Below, piece by piece: positions 9,616-19,334 of a DNA stretch of 64,000 nucleotides. The stretch is from assembly GCA_963698265.1 (NCBI GenBank), contig CAVOQC010000004.1, positions 682,001 to 746,000 of the forward strand, in the 5' to 3' direction. This DNA is from FEB-7 sp963698265 (GTDB lineage Bacteria > Pseudomonadota > Gammaproteobacteria > Burkholderiales > Usitatibacteraceae). The notes under the pieces are model-generated. The model was not told the origin of the DNA and did no database searches. It worked only from the letters and a program-made list of their open reading frames with translations. Every line of letters starts with the position of its first letter. Positions within the stretch are counted from its first letter, which is position 1. The translations under genes and the position numbers were made by a program.

Positions 9616-10928
9616 CGACCTTTCTCCATGGAGCTCCACCACGATCGGAACTCGCGGTCGGGCAGGGGCCGGCTGACGAGGTAGCCCTGCACGAGGTCGC
9701 ACCCCATGCGCGCGAGCTCGGCCCGCGTGGCCTCCTCCTCGACGCCTTCGGCCACGGCCCGCAGCTCGAAGTTGTGGGCGAGGTCGATCACCGAGCGCAC
9801 GATCTTGTGGTCGCCCCGGTCGGAGAGGAGACCGCTCACGAAGAGCTTGTCGATCTTCAGCTCGTCCACGGGAAAGCGCTTGAGATAGGCGAGCGAGGAG
9901 TAGCCGGTGCCGAAGTCGTCGATGGAAAGTTGCACGCCGGTGCCCTTCAGCCGCGTGAGCATGGCCATCGAGCGCTCCGCATCGCCGATCATGGTGCTCT
10001 CGGTGATCTCCAGGGTGATGCGCTCCGGCGGAACGTTCCACGTGCCGAGGGCCTGCTCGACGATCTCCGGAAGCTCCGCATCGACCAGGGCCCGCGTGGA
10101 GAGGTTCACGCTGAAGCGCGGCGTGATGCCCTCCTTCGCGAGGCTCGCGGCATTGCGCAGCACGGCATTGAGCACCCAGAACGTGAGCGAGCCGATGATC
10201 CCGGTGCTCTCCGCGATCCCCACGACCGTGGCGGGAGGGATCTGCCCGGAAGTCGGGTGGCGCCAGCGCAGCAGCGCCTCGGCGGCGACCGGCGCGCCGG
10301 TGTGGAGGTCGACCTGCGGTTGGTAGTGGACCTCGAGCTCGTTGGCGCGAATGGCGCGCTGCAGGTCGATGTCGAGCCCGTGGTAGACCTCCGCCTCGAT
10401 GCTGTCGTCGCTCTGGAAGACGTGGTAGCCCTCCTCGCGGGTGCCGGCGATGCGGCGCGCCACGTCGGCGGCCATGAGGAGTTTCGCGGGGTCGGCGGCG
10501 TTCTCCGGAACGGTGGCTATGCCCACGCAGGGACGCAGCACCGCCGTGCCGCCTTCGTGGGCGATGGGGCGATCGAGTGCGCGCAGGCACTTCACCGCCG
10601 CGAGCACCGCCTGCGAGGGATGGGACAGGCGCGGCAGGACGATGCAGATCTGTTCCTCACTCAGGGCGGCGAGGCGGTCCTCGGGCCGCAGCGCCGGTCG
10701 CAGGCGCTCGAGGACGAGGGAGATGGTGATCGTCGCCGGCGGCCCCTTCAGCAGGGCCTGCAGGCGGTCCACCCGGCGAAGTTCCACGAGCAGGACCGCG
10801 AGGCGGCCGTCGGTCGCCTGGGCCACGGCCGTTTCGCGGTCGAGGAAGCGCAGGAGATCCTCGCGGGCGCTCTCTCCCGGCGTCTGGTTGCGCAGCGTGG
10901 AATCCGCGGGCGGCGCCGGTGGGATCAC
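9612..10928 (-). CDS. EAL-domain c-di-GMP phosphodiesterase with degenerate GGDEF domain
   Basis: Protein of 438 residues. Residues ~25-170 look like a GGDEF fold whose signature is replaced by ALSEEQICIVL, so no diguanylate cyclase activity is expected. Residues ~185-430 form an EAL domain with the catalytic set intact: EALLRW, NLSTRAL, EITES, DDFGTGYSSLAYL, KIDKLF and AEGVE. It should hydrolyse c-di-GMP to pGpG. No membrane segment or signal peptide. The GTG start overlaps the stop of the HD-GYP gene (GTGA), and its own stop overlaps the lplT start, so three genes are translationally chained. The degenerate GGDEF could act as a GTP-binding regulatory domain, a known arrangement. Confidence 0.85.
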   Translation of the reverse strand: MIPPAPPADSTLRNQTPGESAREDLLRFLDRETAVAQATDGRLAVLLVELRRVDRLQALLKGPPATITISLVLERLRPALRPEDRLAALSEEQICIVLPRLSHPSQAVLAAVKCLRALDRPIAHEGGTAVLRPCVGIATVPENAADPAKLLMAADVARRIAGTREEGYHVFQSDDSIEAEVYHGLDIDLQRAIRANELEVHYQPQVDLHTGAPVAAEALLRWRHPTSGQIPPATVVGIAESTGIIGSLTFWVLNAVLRNAASLAKEGITPRFSVNLSTRALVDAELPEIVEQALGTWNVPPERITLEITESTMIGDAERSMAMLTRLKGTGVQLSIDDFGTGYSSLAYLKRFPVDELKIDKLFVSGLLSDRGDHKIVRSVIDLAHNFELRAVAEGVEEEATRAELARMGCDLVQGYLVSRPLPDREFRSWWSSMEKGR

Positions 10929-12307
10929 GAGAGGTAGTTGTCCCGTGGATCGAGCCCGTAGGCGCCGGTGGGCAGGCTGCGACGTATGAAGGCCGGTTCC
11001 TCTCCGCCGAGCAGGGGATCGTAGAGCAGGTCCACCATGACCGGGTAATCCGACAGTGTCTTGTCGGGGCTGGTGAGCAGGAGCACCCGCGGCTTCAGGC
11101 GCCGGACCTTGTTGTGCGAGACGACGACCGCCACCTCGCCCGTGGAGAGTTCCACCAGGGACCCCACGGGAAATACGCCGATCGCCTGCACGAACTGCTC
11201 GGTCAGCGGCGCATGGAAGTAGTCGCCGCCCCAGCTGGTGATGCTGCGCAGGGCCTCGTAGGACGACACGGCCTCGGCATAGGGGCGCGACTTGGTCAGC
11301 GCCGCGAAGCAGTCGCCGATGCCGGCCATGCGCCCGAAGATGCCGATTTTCTCGCCCCGGAGACCGAGCGGGTAGCCGCTGCCGTTCATGCGCTCGTGGT
11401 GCTGCGCGATGCCCTCGATCACCTCCGGCGGCCAGTTCGGCGTGGAGGACAGGATTTCCAGCCCCAGCGCCACGTGGCTCTTCACCTTCTCGAACTCCGC
11501 GGGCGCGAGGCGGCCCTGTTTTTCGAGCAGTTCGCGCGGCAGGCGAATCTTCCCGATGTCCAGGAGCAGGCCGATGGTGCCGAGCTGCGCGAGCTCGGCA
11601 CGCGGGAATCCGAGGTGGCGTCCGAAGGCCACGAGGTAGACGGCCACCTGGAGGCCGTGCGCGTAGGTGGTGATGTCCTTCTCGCGCAGCCGCGCCACCC
11701 ACATGAGTGCGTCGGGGTTGCGCACCATGCTTTCGACCATCTCGTCCACGACTTCCTGGACGCGGTCGACTTCGACCGGCTGGCCGGCCCATACGTCGTC
11801 GGCGAGCTTGCCGAGCACCTCGGAGGTGCGTTCGTAGGCGACGCGCGCCGGGGCGACCTCTTCCTCGACGGAGCGGGTGTCCGGGTAGATGGTGACCGTG
11901 ACCGAGGCGGGCAGCAGGGAATCCCGGCGGTAATCCGACGGCAGGTCGGCGAGGTCCGCCGGCAGGTCGCGGTCGGAGCCCCGCAGCAAGCCGCGAAGCG
12001 CGTCCAGGATCCCTCCCAGGCCTCGCTTTCCCCGGGCAACGGGTTCCGGCCGCGTCGATACCTTCGCCTCCTCCGCGGCCTTGCCGGCCGGTGGCCTCCA
12101 CGAAGTCGAGGACTTGCGGAACTCCTCGCCCGTGGAACGGGCCCGGTCGATCGTCACGACCTTGCAGGCGTTCTGCAATTCCGCGATTTGCTGCTTGTCC
12201 TCGATGAGGAATCCCTGGATGGGGAAGGGCGTGTCGATCCATGGACGGTCGAGGTCGGCGACGAACATGCCGATCTTGAGGTCCTTGACGGCTACCTTGG
12301 AATGCAT
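10925..12307 (-). CDS. HD-GYP domain protein with DUF3391-like N-terminus; HD dyad altered
   Basis: Protein of 460 residues. The N-terminus (VKDLKIGMFVADLDRPWIDTPF) matches the DUF3391 segment that precedes many HD-GYP domains. The HD-GYP domain spans ~190-370, with an intact HHERMNGSGYP motif. The HD dyad, however, reads LLLDIGK instead of the usual LHDIGK, so the metal-binding His is replaced by Leu. HD-GYP enzymes cleave c-di-GMP; loss of this His should impair metal binding, so the protein may be inactive or a sensor. The gene heads an overlapping run with the EAL and lplT genes. Start ATG chosen because it opens directly on the conserved N-terminal domain. Confidence 0.8.
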   Translation of the reverse strand: MHSKVAVKDLKIGMFVADLDRPWIDTPFPIQGFLIEDKQQIAELQNACKVVTIDRARSTGEEFRKSSTSWRPPAGKAAEEAKVSTRPEPVARGKRGLGGILDALRGLLRGSDRDLPADLADLPSDYRRDSLLPASVTVTIYPDTRSVEEEVAPARVAYERTSEVLGKLADDVWAGQPVEVDRVQEVVDEMVESMVRNPDALMWVARLREKDITTYAHGLQVAVYLVAFGRHLGFPRAELAQLGTIGLLLDIGKIRLPRELLEKQGRLAPAEFEKVKSHVALGLEILSSTPNWPPEVIEGIAQHHERMNGSGYPLGLRGEKIGIFGRMAGIGDCFAALTKSRPYAEAVSSYEALRSITSWGGDYFHAPLTEQFVQAIGVFPVGSLVELSTGEVAVVVSHNKVRRLKPRVLLLTSPDKTLSDYPVMVDLLYDPLLGGEEPAFIRRSLPTGAYGLDPRDNYLS

Positions 12308-12396
12308 GAAGGCGAGGTGTCGGCTGTGGGAACGCGTGGCAAGCGCCGGGCTTGCGCACCGGAACGGTGGCCATTCTACGGGACAAAAGTCATGCG

Positions 12397-12424
12397 CGCG
12401 GCCCCGCCGGGACGCGGGGCCGCG
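12397..12424 (-). terminator. Strong GC hairpin downstream of the DUF1501 gene
   Basis: An 11-bp perfect inverted repeat (CGCGGCCCCGC / GCGGGGCCGCG) with a 6-nt loop lies 15 bp beyond the DUF1501 stop codon and before the HD-GYP gene on the same strand. A short ACTTTT follows on the minus strand rather than a full T tract. Probably ends the DUF1800-DUF1501 transcript. Confidence 0.45.
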
Positions 12425-12439
12425 TTCCGGGGCTGCCGC

Positions 12440-13816
12440 TCAGGCGAGGAAGCCGATATCCGGGAAGGGGAAGCGCGCCAGGTTGGGGAAGATCGCCGAG
12501 AGGTCGGCCTCCGAGGCGCCGAACCAGCGCGCGAGCGAGGCGCCGTACTGGTCCACGGCGGTGGTGGGAATCCACCGGCCCTCGGTGTCGGCGTCATCGG
12601 GGCCCGAGAGCGCCAGGACCGGGTAGCGGCCGTACATCCTGCCGCCCCGCACCGCGCCGCCCAGGACCAGGTGATGGTTGCCCCAGGCGTGATCCGTGCC
12701 CGCACCCGAGGCGGGCTGGAAGGTGCGGCCGAAATCCGAAAGCGTAAAGGTGGTTACCTGGTTCGCCACGCCGAGCAGCTGGGTCGCGTCGTGGAACGCC
12801 CTCAGTGCGGGCGAGAGCTGGCCCAGGAGCGTGGCGAGGGTCGCGAGCTCGTTGGCGTGGGTATCGAAGCCGCCCAGCGAGACGAAGAAGACCTGCCGCC
12901 GCGCCCCGGTGGCGCCTCGGGCCTCGATCAGCTTCGCCACCTGGAGCAATTGCTGCGCGATCGGGGCGTTCTGCCCCTGGAACAACACCTGCACCTGCGA
13001 AGTGGCGGCGGTGAGGATGGGGTTCACCACGACCGACAGGGACTGCGCGCGGGCCGCGATGTCTCCTGCCGCCTTCACGTAGACGTGCCCTCGGTCCGCT
13101 GCAAGGATCGCATGCATCGCCGCGAGCCTCGCGCTGGCGACGGCGCCCCCGTTGAATCCGGCCAGCGCGAGGCCGCCGGTGGTGGGGATCGCCAGCGCGG
13201 AGGCGGCCTGCCCGGTGACGAAGAGGTTCGTTCCTGCGACGGAGGTGAGCACCGGGAAACCGGAAGCGGCGTTGAGGCCGGCCACGTGATCGGCCAATCG
13301 CCCTCCCCAACCCGTCGCGCTGGCGCCGGATGACACCGAGGATTGCCACTGCGACTGCTGGTCCGCGTGGGAGAAGAGGCTGTCGGGGCGGACCGCGAGG
13401 TAGTTGGCCCGCGTGGTCGGCTCGTTCAGCGTGCCGACGTTTGCGAGGATCGCCATCCGGCCCTCGGCAAAGAGCGGGTGGATCTCCGCGAGGCCGGGAT
13501 GCAGGCCGTAGGTGGCCGCCGATCCCGCGGGCTGGATGGGCAAAAGCGCCGCCTGCACGAGGTTCAGGCCCGAGCCCTCGGTGCGCGTCGCCGCGTACTG
13601 CGCGTACCCCGGGGCGTCCAACGGGACCACGAGGCTGTTGCCGTCGATGCCGCCGTAGAGGAACACGCACACGAGCGCCTTGTAGTCCGCAGACGCGGAC
13701 TGCGCGGCCGCGGCGCCGGCGAGGCCTGCCAGTCCCATCGGGGCGAGGCGGGCGGCGAGACCGGCGCCGGAGAGGGCGCCGAAGCCATGGAGGAAATCGC
13801 GTCGGTTTCGGTTCAT
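12440..13816 (-). CDS. DUF1501 family Tat-exported protein
   Basis: Protein of 458 residues with a twin-arginine signal (NRRDFLHGFGALSGAG, then a hydrophobic Ala/Leu stretch to residue ~38). The mature part has the DUF1501 hallmarks: FLYGGIDGNSLVVPLD near the start, FVSLGGFDTHANEL in the middle, and TLSDFGRTFQPASGAGTDHA near the C-terminus. DUF1501 proteins belong to the alkaline-phosphatase-like superfamily but their substrate is unknown. The start ATG lies 2 bp after the stop of the DUF1800 gene; the two families nearly always occur as a pair, so they very likely act together in the periplasm. Confidence 0.85.
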   Translation of the reverse strand: MNRNRRDFLHGFGALSGAGLAARLAPMGLAGLAGAAAAQSASADYKALVCVFLYGGIDGNSLVVPLDAPGYAQYAATRTEGSGLNLVQAALLPIQPAGSAATYGLHPGLAEIHPLFAEGRMAILANVGTLNEPTTRANYLAVRPDSLFSHADQQSQWQSSVSSGASATGWGGRLADHVAGLNAASGFPVLTSVAGTNLFVTGQAASALAIPTTGGLALAGFNGGAVASARLAAMHAILAADRGHVYVKAAGDIAARAQSLSVVVNPILTAATSQVQVLFQGQNAPIAQQLLQVAKLIEARGATGARRQVFFVSLGGFDTHANELATLATLLGQLSPALRAFHDATQLLGVANQVTTFTLSDFGRTFQPASGAGTDHAWGNHHLVLGGAVRGGRMYGRYPVLALSGPDDADTEGRWIPTTAVDQYGASLARWFGASEADLSAIFPNLARFPFPDIGFLA

Positions 13817-13818
13817 GG

Positions 13819-15933
13819 TCAGCGCTCCACCTGGTACTGCGGCGAGGTGAGGACGAGCCACGCGGCGGTCTTCGCGCGGCCCAGGGGATCGGACGCCGGG
13901 ACGGCGTTCACGGCCGAGACGATGGCCGAACGCATCGCCGCCGACATCCGGCCGGCGAGCAACTCGCGGTCGAGGCGCTGGGCGAGCGCCCCCGGGTCCG
14001 CGGCGGTGGCGAGCCAGCCGCTGAAGTCGAGGGCAGTGCCCGTCGCGCCGTACACGGCGGGATCGGGCGGGATGGCCGGCGAAAAGACGAGGGCGGTGGC
14101 GCAATTCGCGCGCGCGATCGCGGTGCTCGTGGTGAGGATCCCGAATTCCGGTCCCGTCGCGTCGGTGCCGGGGACGAGGTAGTCCGGAGGGAAGTAGTTG
14201 AAGACGGAAGGCGGATAGAAGAGGAACTGTCCCAGCGCGGCCGATTGCGCCCGGAAGAAGACGCCGTCGCTCCTCCCTCCGAATGCGCGCGCGGCTCCCG
14301 CCATCCAGAGCACCGGCTCGGCGAGCTTGCCGTATCCCGCGTCGATCTTTCTCGCGCCCCGCGCTTCGCGGTCCGTGAGGATGGCGCGAACGACCGCGCG
14401 CAGGTCGCCGCGAATCCCGCTCCCGTTGTCGGCGAAGACCGCGGCGACCCTCGCTACATAAGCCGGCGTCGGCTTGCTCGTCACCAGCTTCTGGATGAGC
14501 TGCCTGCCGATGAAGGGGCCCACGTTCGGGTGGCGAAAGATGTTCGCGTGGGCGAAGGCCAGGTCCTGCTCCATGGGGAGGTTGGCGGGAGCGACCACGC
14601 CGTCGAGCAGCACCTTGGGCCCGAATTCGTGGTTGGCCGGCGCCGGACGAAGGCTCCCGAGGTAGTTGCGCGGGTTGTTGTTGCGGGGGATCGCGCCCGC
14701 CACCGTGGGGTAGGTCCAGCCCGTGAAGACCCGCGCGAAGCCCTCGATCTCGTCCAGGTCGTAGGTCGGGATGGGCCTTCCCCGGTCGTCCAGCGTGAGC
14801 GTGCCGTCCGGGTTCAGCCAGTGCAGCCCGATCGAGAAGAGCTGCAGAATCTCGCGCGCGTAGTTCTCGTTCGGCGTCGTGCCGGAGCGCTCGCTGGCCT
14901 TGTTGTTGTTGGCCATGTCGAGGTAGTCGCCCATCATGGGCGAGAGGGTCACCGCCATCATCAGGTCGTGGAAGTTGCCGAACGCGCGCTCGCGGAAGAT
15001 CTGCTGGTAGTGGCGCATGGCGTAATTGCGACTGTTGTCGACGCCGGAGGTGACGAAGACCTGCGAAAGGGCGAACGCGACGCGCGCGCGCAGCTGGTCG
15101 GGCTGCGCGAGGGCATTGCGGAAGAACTCGAGCTGCAGGGGAAAGAGGGTGTAGTGGTCGCGCGCGCAGTAGCTGTCCGGGCGCACCGGCCGGGAACGGT
15201 CGTCCACGCAGGTGGCGGGCCGCGCGGTGGGAACCCACGGATAGTCGGCATAGGCGGTCGCCGGCATCGCGAGCTGCTCCTCGATCCAGGCGCCGGTGCC
15301 GAGGGCGAGGACGCGGGAGACGTCGGCGGAAGCAGGCCCGAAGGCCGCCTGGCGAAGCAGGCGCCGGGCGTCCGCGTCCCGGTCAGCGGCCGACAGCGGA
15401 ACGCACATCGCCACGCCTTCGCGCACGCTTCCCGAGGCGACCATGTTCTCCTCGACCGTCGCATCGACGGTGTAGCGGTGGCCTGGTTCGCGCCCCGCCG
15501 AGCCCCGGTCGAAGCTGCGCCAGACGGGCGTGCTCCCGTCGGCGCAACGGCCTGATTCGACGGCGTGGACGTGAAACGCGGTGCCTTCGGGAATCCACGA
15601 TCCCGAGGCATCCAAAAGCGCGCATTCGGCCGGGTCCGCCGAGTAGAAGACCGGTTGCGCGGACGAACCTGGCTGCCTGCGGAACCGGCACACGGGCACC
15701 GTTCCGGGCGCGTCTGCCGCACCCGCGAACACGCCGAACTGGCCGCCCGTGCGCTCCCAGCCCGGGACGCCGCCGGCGTCCAGTTGCGCGATCTCCGCGG
15801 GGTCGGCGGTCAGGAAATGGCTGCGCAGCCCGTCGTGGTGGAACTCGACCGCGGTGCCCGTGGGTTCGGCCGCGCGCACGCCGGCCGCGAGGCACAGCGC
15901 CGACACGAGCAACGGGATGGTTTTCATGGTCAT
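13819..15933 (-). CDS. DUF1800 family secreted protein with N-terminal DUF5648-like repeats
   Basis: Protein of 704 residues with a signal peptide ending at GVRAAEP. Residues ~28-185 contain two copies of a short module (VEFHHDGLRSHFLTADPAE...GWERTG and VFYSADPAECALLDASGSWIPEG) resembling the DUF5648 repeat of surface proteins. Residues ~190-700 are the DUF1800 domain (RRLLRQAAFGP at its start; NNKASERSGTTPNENYAREILQLFS split over adjacent segments, then RVFTGWTYP). Function of DUF1800 is not known. It is first in an operon with the DUF1501 gene, separated by 2 bp. The ATG at 15933 is chosen; an ATG two codons later is equally good. Confidence 0.8.
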   Translation of the reverse strand: MTMKTIPLLVSALCLAAGVRAAEPTGTAVEFHHDGLRSHFLTADPAEIAQLDAGGVPGWERTGGQFGVFAGAADAPGTVPVCRFRRQPGSSAQPVFYSADPAECALLDASGSWIPEGTAFHVHAVESGRCADGSTPVWRSFDRGSAGREPGHRYTVDATVEENMVASGSVREGVAMCVPLSAADRDADARRLLRQAAFGPASADVSRVLALGTGAWIEEQLAMPATAYADYPWVPTARPATCVDDRSRPVRPDSYCARDHYTLFPLQLEFFRNALAQPDQLRARVAFALSQVFVTSGVDNSRNYAMRHYQQIFRERAFGNFHDLMMAVTLSPMMGDYLDMANNNKASERSGTTPNENYAREILQLFSIGLHWLNPDGTLTLDDRGRPIPTYDLDEIEGFARVFTGWTYPTVAGAIPRNNNPRNYLGSLRPAPANHEFGPKVLLDGVVAPANLPMEQDLAFAHANIFRHPNVGPFIGRQLIQKLVTSKPTPAYVARVAAVFADNGSGIRGDLRAVVRAILTDREARGARKIDAGYGKLAEPVLWMAGAARAFGGRSDGVFFRAQSAALGQFLFYPPSVFNYFPPDYLVPGTDATGPEFGILTTSTAIARANCATALVFSPAIPPDPAVYGATGTALDFSGWLATAADPGALAQRLDRELLAGRMSAAMRSAIVSAVNAVPASDPLGRAKTAAWLVLTSPQYQVER

Positions 15934-16122
15934 CCGGACCTCCCCTGAGATATCCGTCGCCTCGCCCCTATAATTCGTGTGCCGGACCGCGGGCGCAAAC
16001 GACTAGCCAGTGGGCATCGTAGCGGCCGAGATGTTTCCGGAATTGCCGCGCTTCGGCGTGCCTTTGTAACAGTCTGTGGTACCGCGCCGGGCGAAGCCGG
16101 CATCCGAAACGGGAACCCCCGC
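15934..16122. promoter_or_regulatory. Divergent intergenic region; possible -10 element
   Basis: A 189-bp gap between the divergent DUF1800 and CoA-transferase genes. A perfect TATAAT at 15969-15974 on the plus strand could be a -10 element, but the -35 position (TGAGAT) is poor. No other site was recognised. Confidence 0.25.
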
Positions 16123-17346
16123 ATGCCCCAGATCCTCGCCGGCTATCGCGTTCTCGACCTCTCCCGCGTGCTCGCGGGTCCCTGGGCGACGCAGCATCTC
16201 GCGGACCTCGGCGCGGAAGTGATCAAGGTAGAGCGGCCCGGACAGGGCGACGACACGCGCAAGTGGGGCCCGCCCTTCCTCAAGGACCGCGAGGGGCGCG
16301 ACACGGCGGACGCGGCCTATTTCCTGTCCGCCAACCGCGGCAAGAAGTCCCTCACGCTGGACATCGCGCATCCCGAGGGCCGTGCCATCGCCCGCCGGCT
16401 CGCCGACGCCTCCGACGTGGTGGTGGAGAACTTCAAGGTGGGTGACCTCGCGCGCCACGGCCTGGACTACGCCGCGCTTCGCGAAGGGCACGAGGCGCTT
16501 GTCTATTGCTCGATCACCGGTTTCGGGCAGGACGGTCCCTACCGCGATCGCCCCGGCTACGACTTCATGATCCAGGGCCTGGGCGGGCTCATGAGCGTGA
16601 CGGGCGAGCGCGACGACCTTCCCGGCGGCGGCCCGCAGAAAGTCGGCGTCGCGGTGGCCGATCTCTTTACCGGCATGTACGCCGCCAACGCGATCGTCGC
16701 CGCACTCCTGCACCGCGAGCGCACCGGAGAAGGACAGTACATCGACCTGGCGCTCCTCGATGCGCAGGTGGCGATGCTCGCCAACCTCGGGGCGGCCTGC
16801 CTCGTCTCCGGTCGCGTGCCGGGCAGGATGGGAAACGCGCACCAGGCGATCGTTCCCTACCAGGTGTTTCGCGCCGCCGACGGCTTCCTCATCGTGGCGG
16901 TGGGCAACGACGGCCAGTTCGTGCGCTTCGCCGATCACATCGGGATGCCGGCGCTTGCAACGGACCCCCGCTACGCCACCAATCCGGCGCGGGTCGCCCA
17001 CCGCGACGAGCTGGTCGCAAGGATCGCCGAAAGGCTTGCGGAGCGTCCGGCGGCCGAATGGCTTGCCGGCCTCGAGGCGGCTGGCGTGCCCTGCGGGCCC
17101 ATCAACGACCTGGCGCAGGTCTTCGCCGATCCGCAGGTGCTCCACCGCGGCATGGTGACCCTCATGGAGCACCCTGCGGCGGGCGAGATCCGCCTGGTCG
17201 CAAACCCCGTGCGCTTTTCTTCCACACCGGCTCGCAGCGACCGGCCGCCTCCGCTCCTGGGCGAGCACACCGCGGAGATTCTCGAAGGGCTCCTGGGATT
17301 CGCCCCCGGAAAGGTCGCCGCGCTTCGGGAGCGGGGCGTGATCTGA
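16123..17346 (+). CDS. CaiB/BaiF family (class III) CoA-transferase
   Basis: Protein of 407 residues. The N-terminus (GYRVLDLSRVLAGPWATQHL, then LGAEVIKVERPGQGDDTR) and the segment FFLSANRGKKSLTLDI-like SANRGKKSLTLDIAHPEG are diagnostic of class III CoA-transferases. The catalytic Asp is expected in the stretch SNR..D of the family; VVVENFKVGDLARHGLDY and YCSITGFGQDGPYRDRPGYD are also present. The enzyme moves CoA between a carboxylate and an acyl-CoA; the exact pair is not predictable. It precedes a 2-oxoacid oxidoreductase set by 151 bp, which could make it a supplier of acyl-CoA or a consumer of its product. Confidence 0.85.
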   Translation: MPQILAGYRVLDLSRVLAGPWATQHLADLGAEVIKVERPGQGDDTRKWGPPFLKDREGRDTADAAYFLSANRGKKSLTLDIAHPEGRAIARRLADASDVVVENFKVGDLARHGLDYAALREGHEALVYCSITGFGQDGPYRDRPGYDFMIQGLGGLMSVTGERDDLPGGGPQKVGVAVADLFTGMYAANAIVAALLHRERTGEGQYIDLALLDAQVAMLANLGAACLVSGRVPGRMGNAHQAIVPYQVFRAADGFLIVAVGNDGQFVRFADHIGMPALATDPRYATNPARVAHRDELVARIAERLAERPAAEWLAGLEAAGVPCGPINDLAQVFADPQVLHRGMVTLMEHPAAGEIRLVANPVRFSSTPARSDRPPPLLGEHTAEILEGLLGFAPGKVAALRERGVI

Positions 17347-17497
17347 GGTGCTGCCCGCGCCCGTTTTCGGCGGCCCACCACGGGCCGGTATACTCCTGCA
17401 TCTGCAATTCGCCCCGATCCGGCCCGGCCGTGGAGCGCCCTCACGCGCCCCCGGGACCGGCCGTGATACGCGAGGCGAAGCCGAGGAGAACTGCCGC

Positions 17498-19324
17498 TTG
17501 AAGCCGACCGACATCGGGGTGCCGGACTACTTCCACAAGGTGGTCGACTGCCAATGGGCCTGCCCGGCCCACACGCCGGTCCCGGAATACATCCGCCTGA
17601 TCGCCCAGGGGCGCTTCTCGGATGCCTACATGATCAACTGGGTGTCGAACGTCTTCCCCGGAATCCTCGGGCGGACCTGCGACCGGCCCTGCGAACCGGC
17701 CTGTCGCCGCGGCCGTGTCGAGGAAAACCAGGGAGAAAAGCCCGAACCGGTCGCCATCTGCCGGTTGAAGCGCGTCGCCGCGGACTACAAGGAGGACATC
17801 CGCGACCGCCTTCCCAGGCCCGCCGGGAAGGAAAACGGCAAGCGCGTCGCCTGCGTGGGCGCGGGCCCCGCTTCGCTCACCGTGGCGCGCGACCTCGCGC
17901 CCCTGGGCTATCACGTGACGGTGTTCGATGCCGATCCACGGGCCGGCGGCATGATCCGCACCCAGATCCCGAAGTTCCGGCTTCCCGAGAGCGTGATCGA
18001 CGAGGAAGTGGGCTACATCCTCGACCTGGGCGTGGACTTCCGTCCGAACCACCGCGTCGAATCGCTGAAGGACCTCCTGGGGCAGGGCTATGACGCGGTG
18101 TTCGTGGGCTCCGGCGCCCCGCGCGGACGCGACCTCGAGTTGCCCGGGCGCTCGGAGGCCGCGAAGCACATCCACGTGGGCATCGAGTGGCTGGCGAGCG
18201 TCTCCTTCGGGCACATCACCCGCGTGGGCAGGCGCGCGATCGTCCTGGGCGGCGGCAACACCGCCATGGACTGCTGCCGGTCGGCGCGGCGACTGGGCGG
18301 CGAGGACGTGAAGGTCGTCGTGCGCTCCGGGTTCGAGGAGATGAAGGCGAGCCCGTGGGAGAAGGAGGACGCGATGCACGAGGGCATCCCGATCCTGAAC
18401 TTCCTGGTGCCGGTCGCGTTCACCCACGACGACGGCCGCCTCACGGGAATGGATTTCGAGAAGGTAAAGGCGGTCTACGACGACCGGGGGCGCCGCTCCC
18501 TCGTGCCCACCGGAGAGCCCGTGCAGCACTTCGAGTGCGACGAGGTGCTGGTCGCCGTGGGCCAGGAAAACGCCTTTCCCTGGATCGAACGCGACGCCGG
18601 CCTCGAGTTCGACCAGTGGGGCATGCCGGTTCTCGACCCGGTCACGCTCCAGTCGACGAAGCCCGGGGTCTTCTTCGGAGGCGATGCGGCCCTCGGGCCG
18701 AAGAACATCATCTGGGCCGTGGCCCATGGGCACGACGCGGCGATCTCGATCGACAAGTACTGCCGGGGCGAGGACGTCGCCTTGCGGCCCGCGCCGTACA
18801 CGAACCTCGTGTCCCAGAAGATGGGCATCCACGAGTGGATATACGACAACCAGATCGTGCCCGACGCGAGGAACCGCGTCCCGCTCAAGGAGCTCACGAT
18901 CGCGCTGAAGGACCTGCGCCAGGAAGTCGAGCTCGGCTTCGACCCGGAACTCGCGTGGAAGGAAGCGCAGCGCTGCCTCAACTGCGACGTGCAGACCGTG
19001 TTTGCGCCGAAGCTCTGCATCGAGTGCGACGCCTGCGTCGACATCTGCCCCATGGACTGCATCACCTTCACGGCCGACGGCGAGGAGGCCGAAGTCCGCG
19101 CCCGCCTCATGGCGCCGGCAAGTGATCTCTCGCAGGACCTCTACGTCGGCGCCGGGCTCGCCACCGGCAGGATCATGGCGAAGGACGAGGATGTCTGCCT
19201 GCACTGCGGGCTCTGCGCCGAGCGCTGCCCCACCGGCGCCTGGGACATGAAGAAGTTCACCCTCGAGATGACCCACGCCGGGCCGGGCTGCCGCGAGAGC
19301 GCAGCCCCGAGGCGGGCCGCGTGA
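17498..19324 (+). CDS. GltD-like FAD/NAD(P) oxidoreductase with N- and C-terminal [4Fe-4S] sites (2-oxoacid oxidoreductase partner)
   Basis: Protein of 608 residues. The N-terminal ~90 residues carry cysteine groups CQWACP and CDRPCEPACRRG, as in glutamate synthase small subunits. Two dinucleotide folds follow: VACVGAGPASLTVARDLA (FAD) and AIVLGGGNTAMDCCRSARRL (NAD(P)). The C-terminus adds two ferredoxin-type motifs, CIECDACVDICP and CLHCGLCAERCP. It should pass electrons between NAD(P)H and the FeS clusters of the 2-oxoacid oxidoreductase encoded just downstream. The start is a TTG preceded at 7 bp by GAGGAGAA; the open frame upstream of it has no ribosome site. Next gene begins 10 bp after the stop. 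Confidence 0.8.
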   Translation: MKPTDIGVPDYFHKVVDCQWACPAHTPVPEYIRLIAQGRFSDAYMINWVSNVFPGILGRTCDRPCEPACRRGRVEENQGEKPEPVAICRLKRVAADYKEDIRDRLPRPAGKENGKRVACVGAGPASLTVARDLAPLGYHVTVFDADPRAGGMIRTQIPKFRLPESVIDEEVGYILDLGVDFRPNHRVESLKDLLGQGYDAVFVGSGAPRGRDLELPGRSEAAKHIHVGIEWLASVSFGHITRVGRRAIVLGGGNTAMDCCRSARRLGGEDVKVVVRSGFEEMKASPWEKEDAMHEGIPILNFLVPVAFTHDDGRLTGMDFEKVKAVYDDRGRRSLVPTGEPVQHFECDEVLVAVGQENAFPWIERDAGLEFDQWGMPVLDPVTLQSTKPGVFFGGDAALGPKNIIWAVAHGHDAAISIDKYCRGEDVALRPAPYTNLVSQKMGIHEWIYDNQIVPDARNRVPLKELTIALKDLRQEVELGFDPELAWKEAQRCLNCDVQTVFAPKLCIECDACVDICPMDCITFTADGEEAEVRARLMAPASDLSQDLYVGAGLATGRIMAKDEDVCLHCGLCAERCPTGAWDMKKFTLEMTHAGPGCRESAAPRRAA

Positions 19325-19334
19325 GGGCGTCCCG

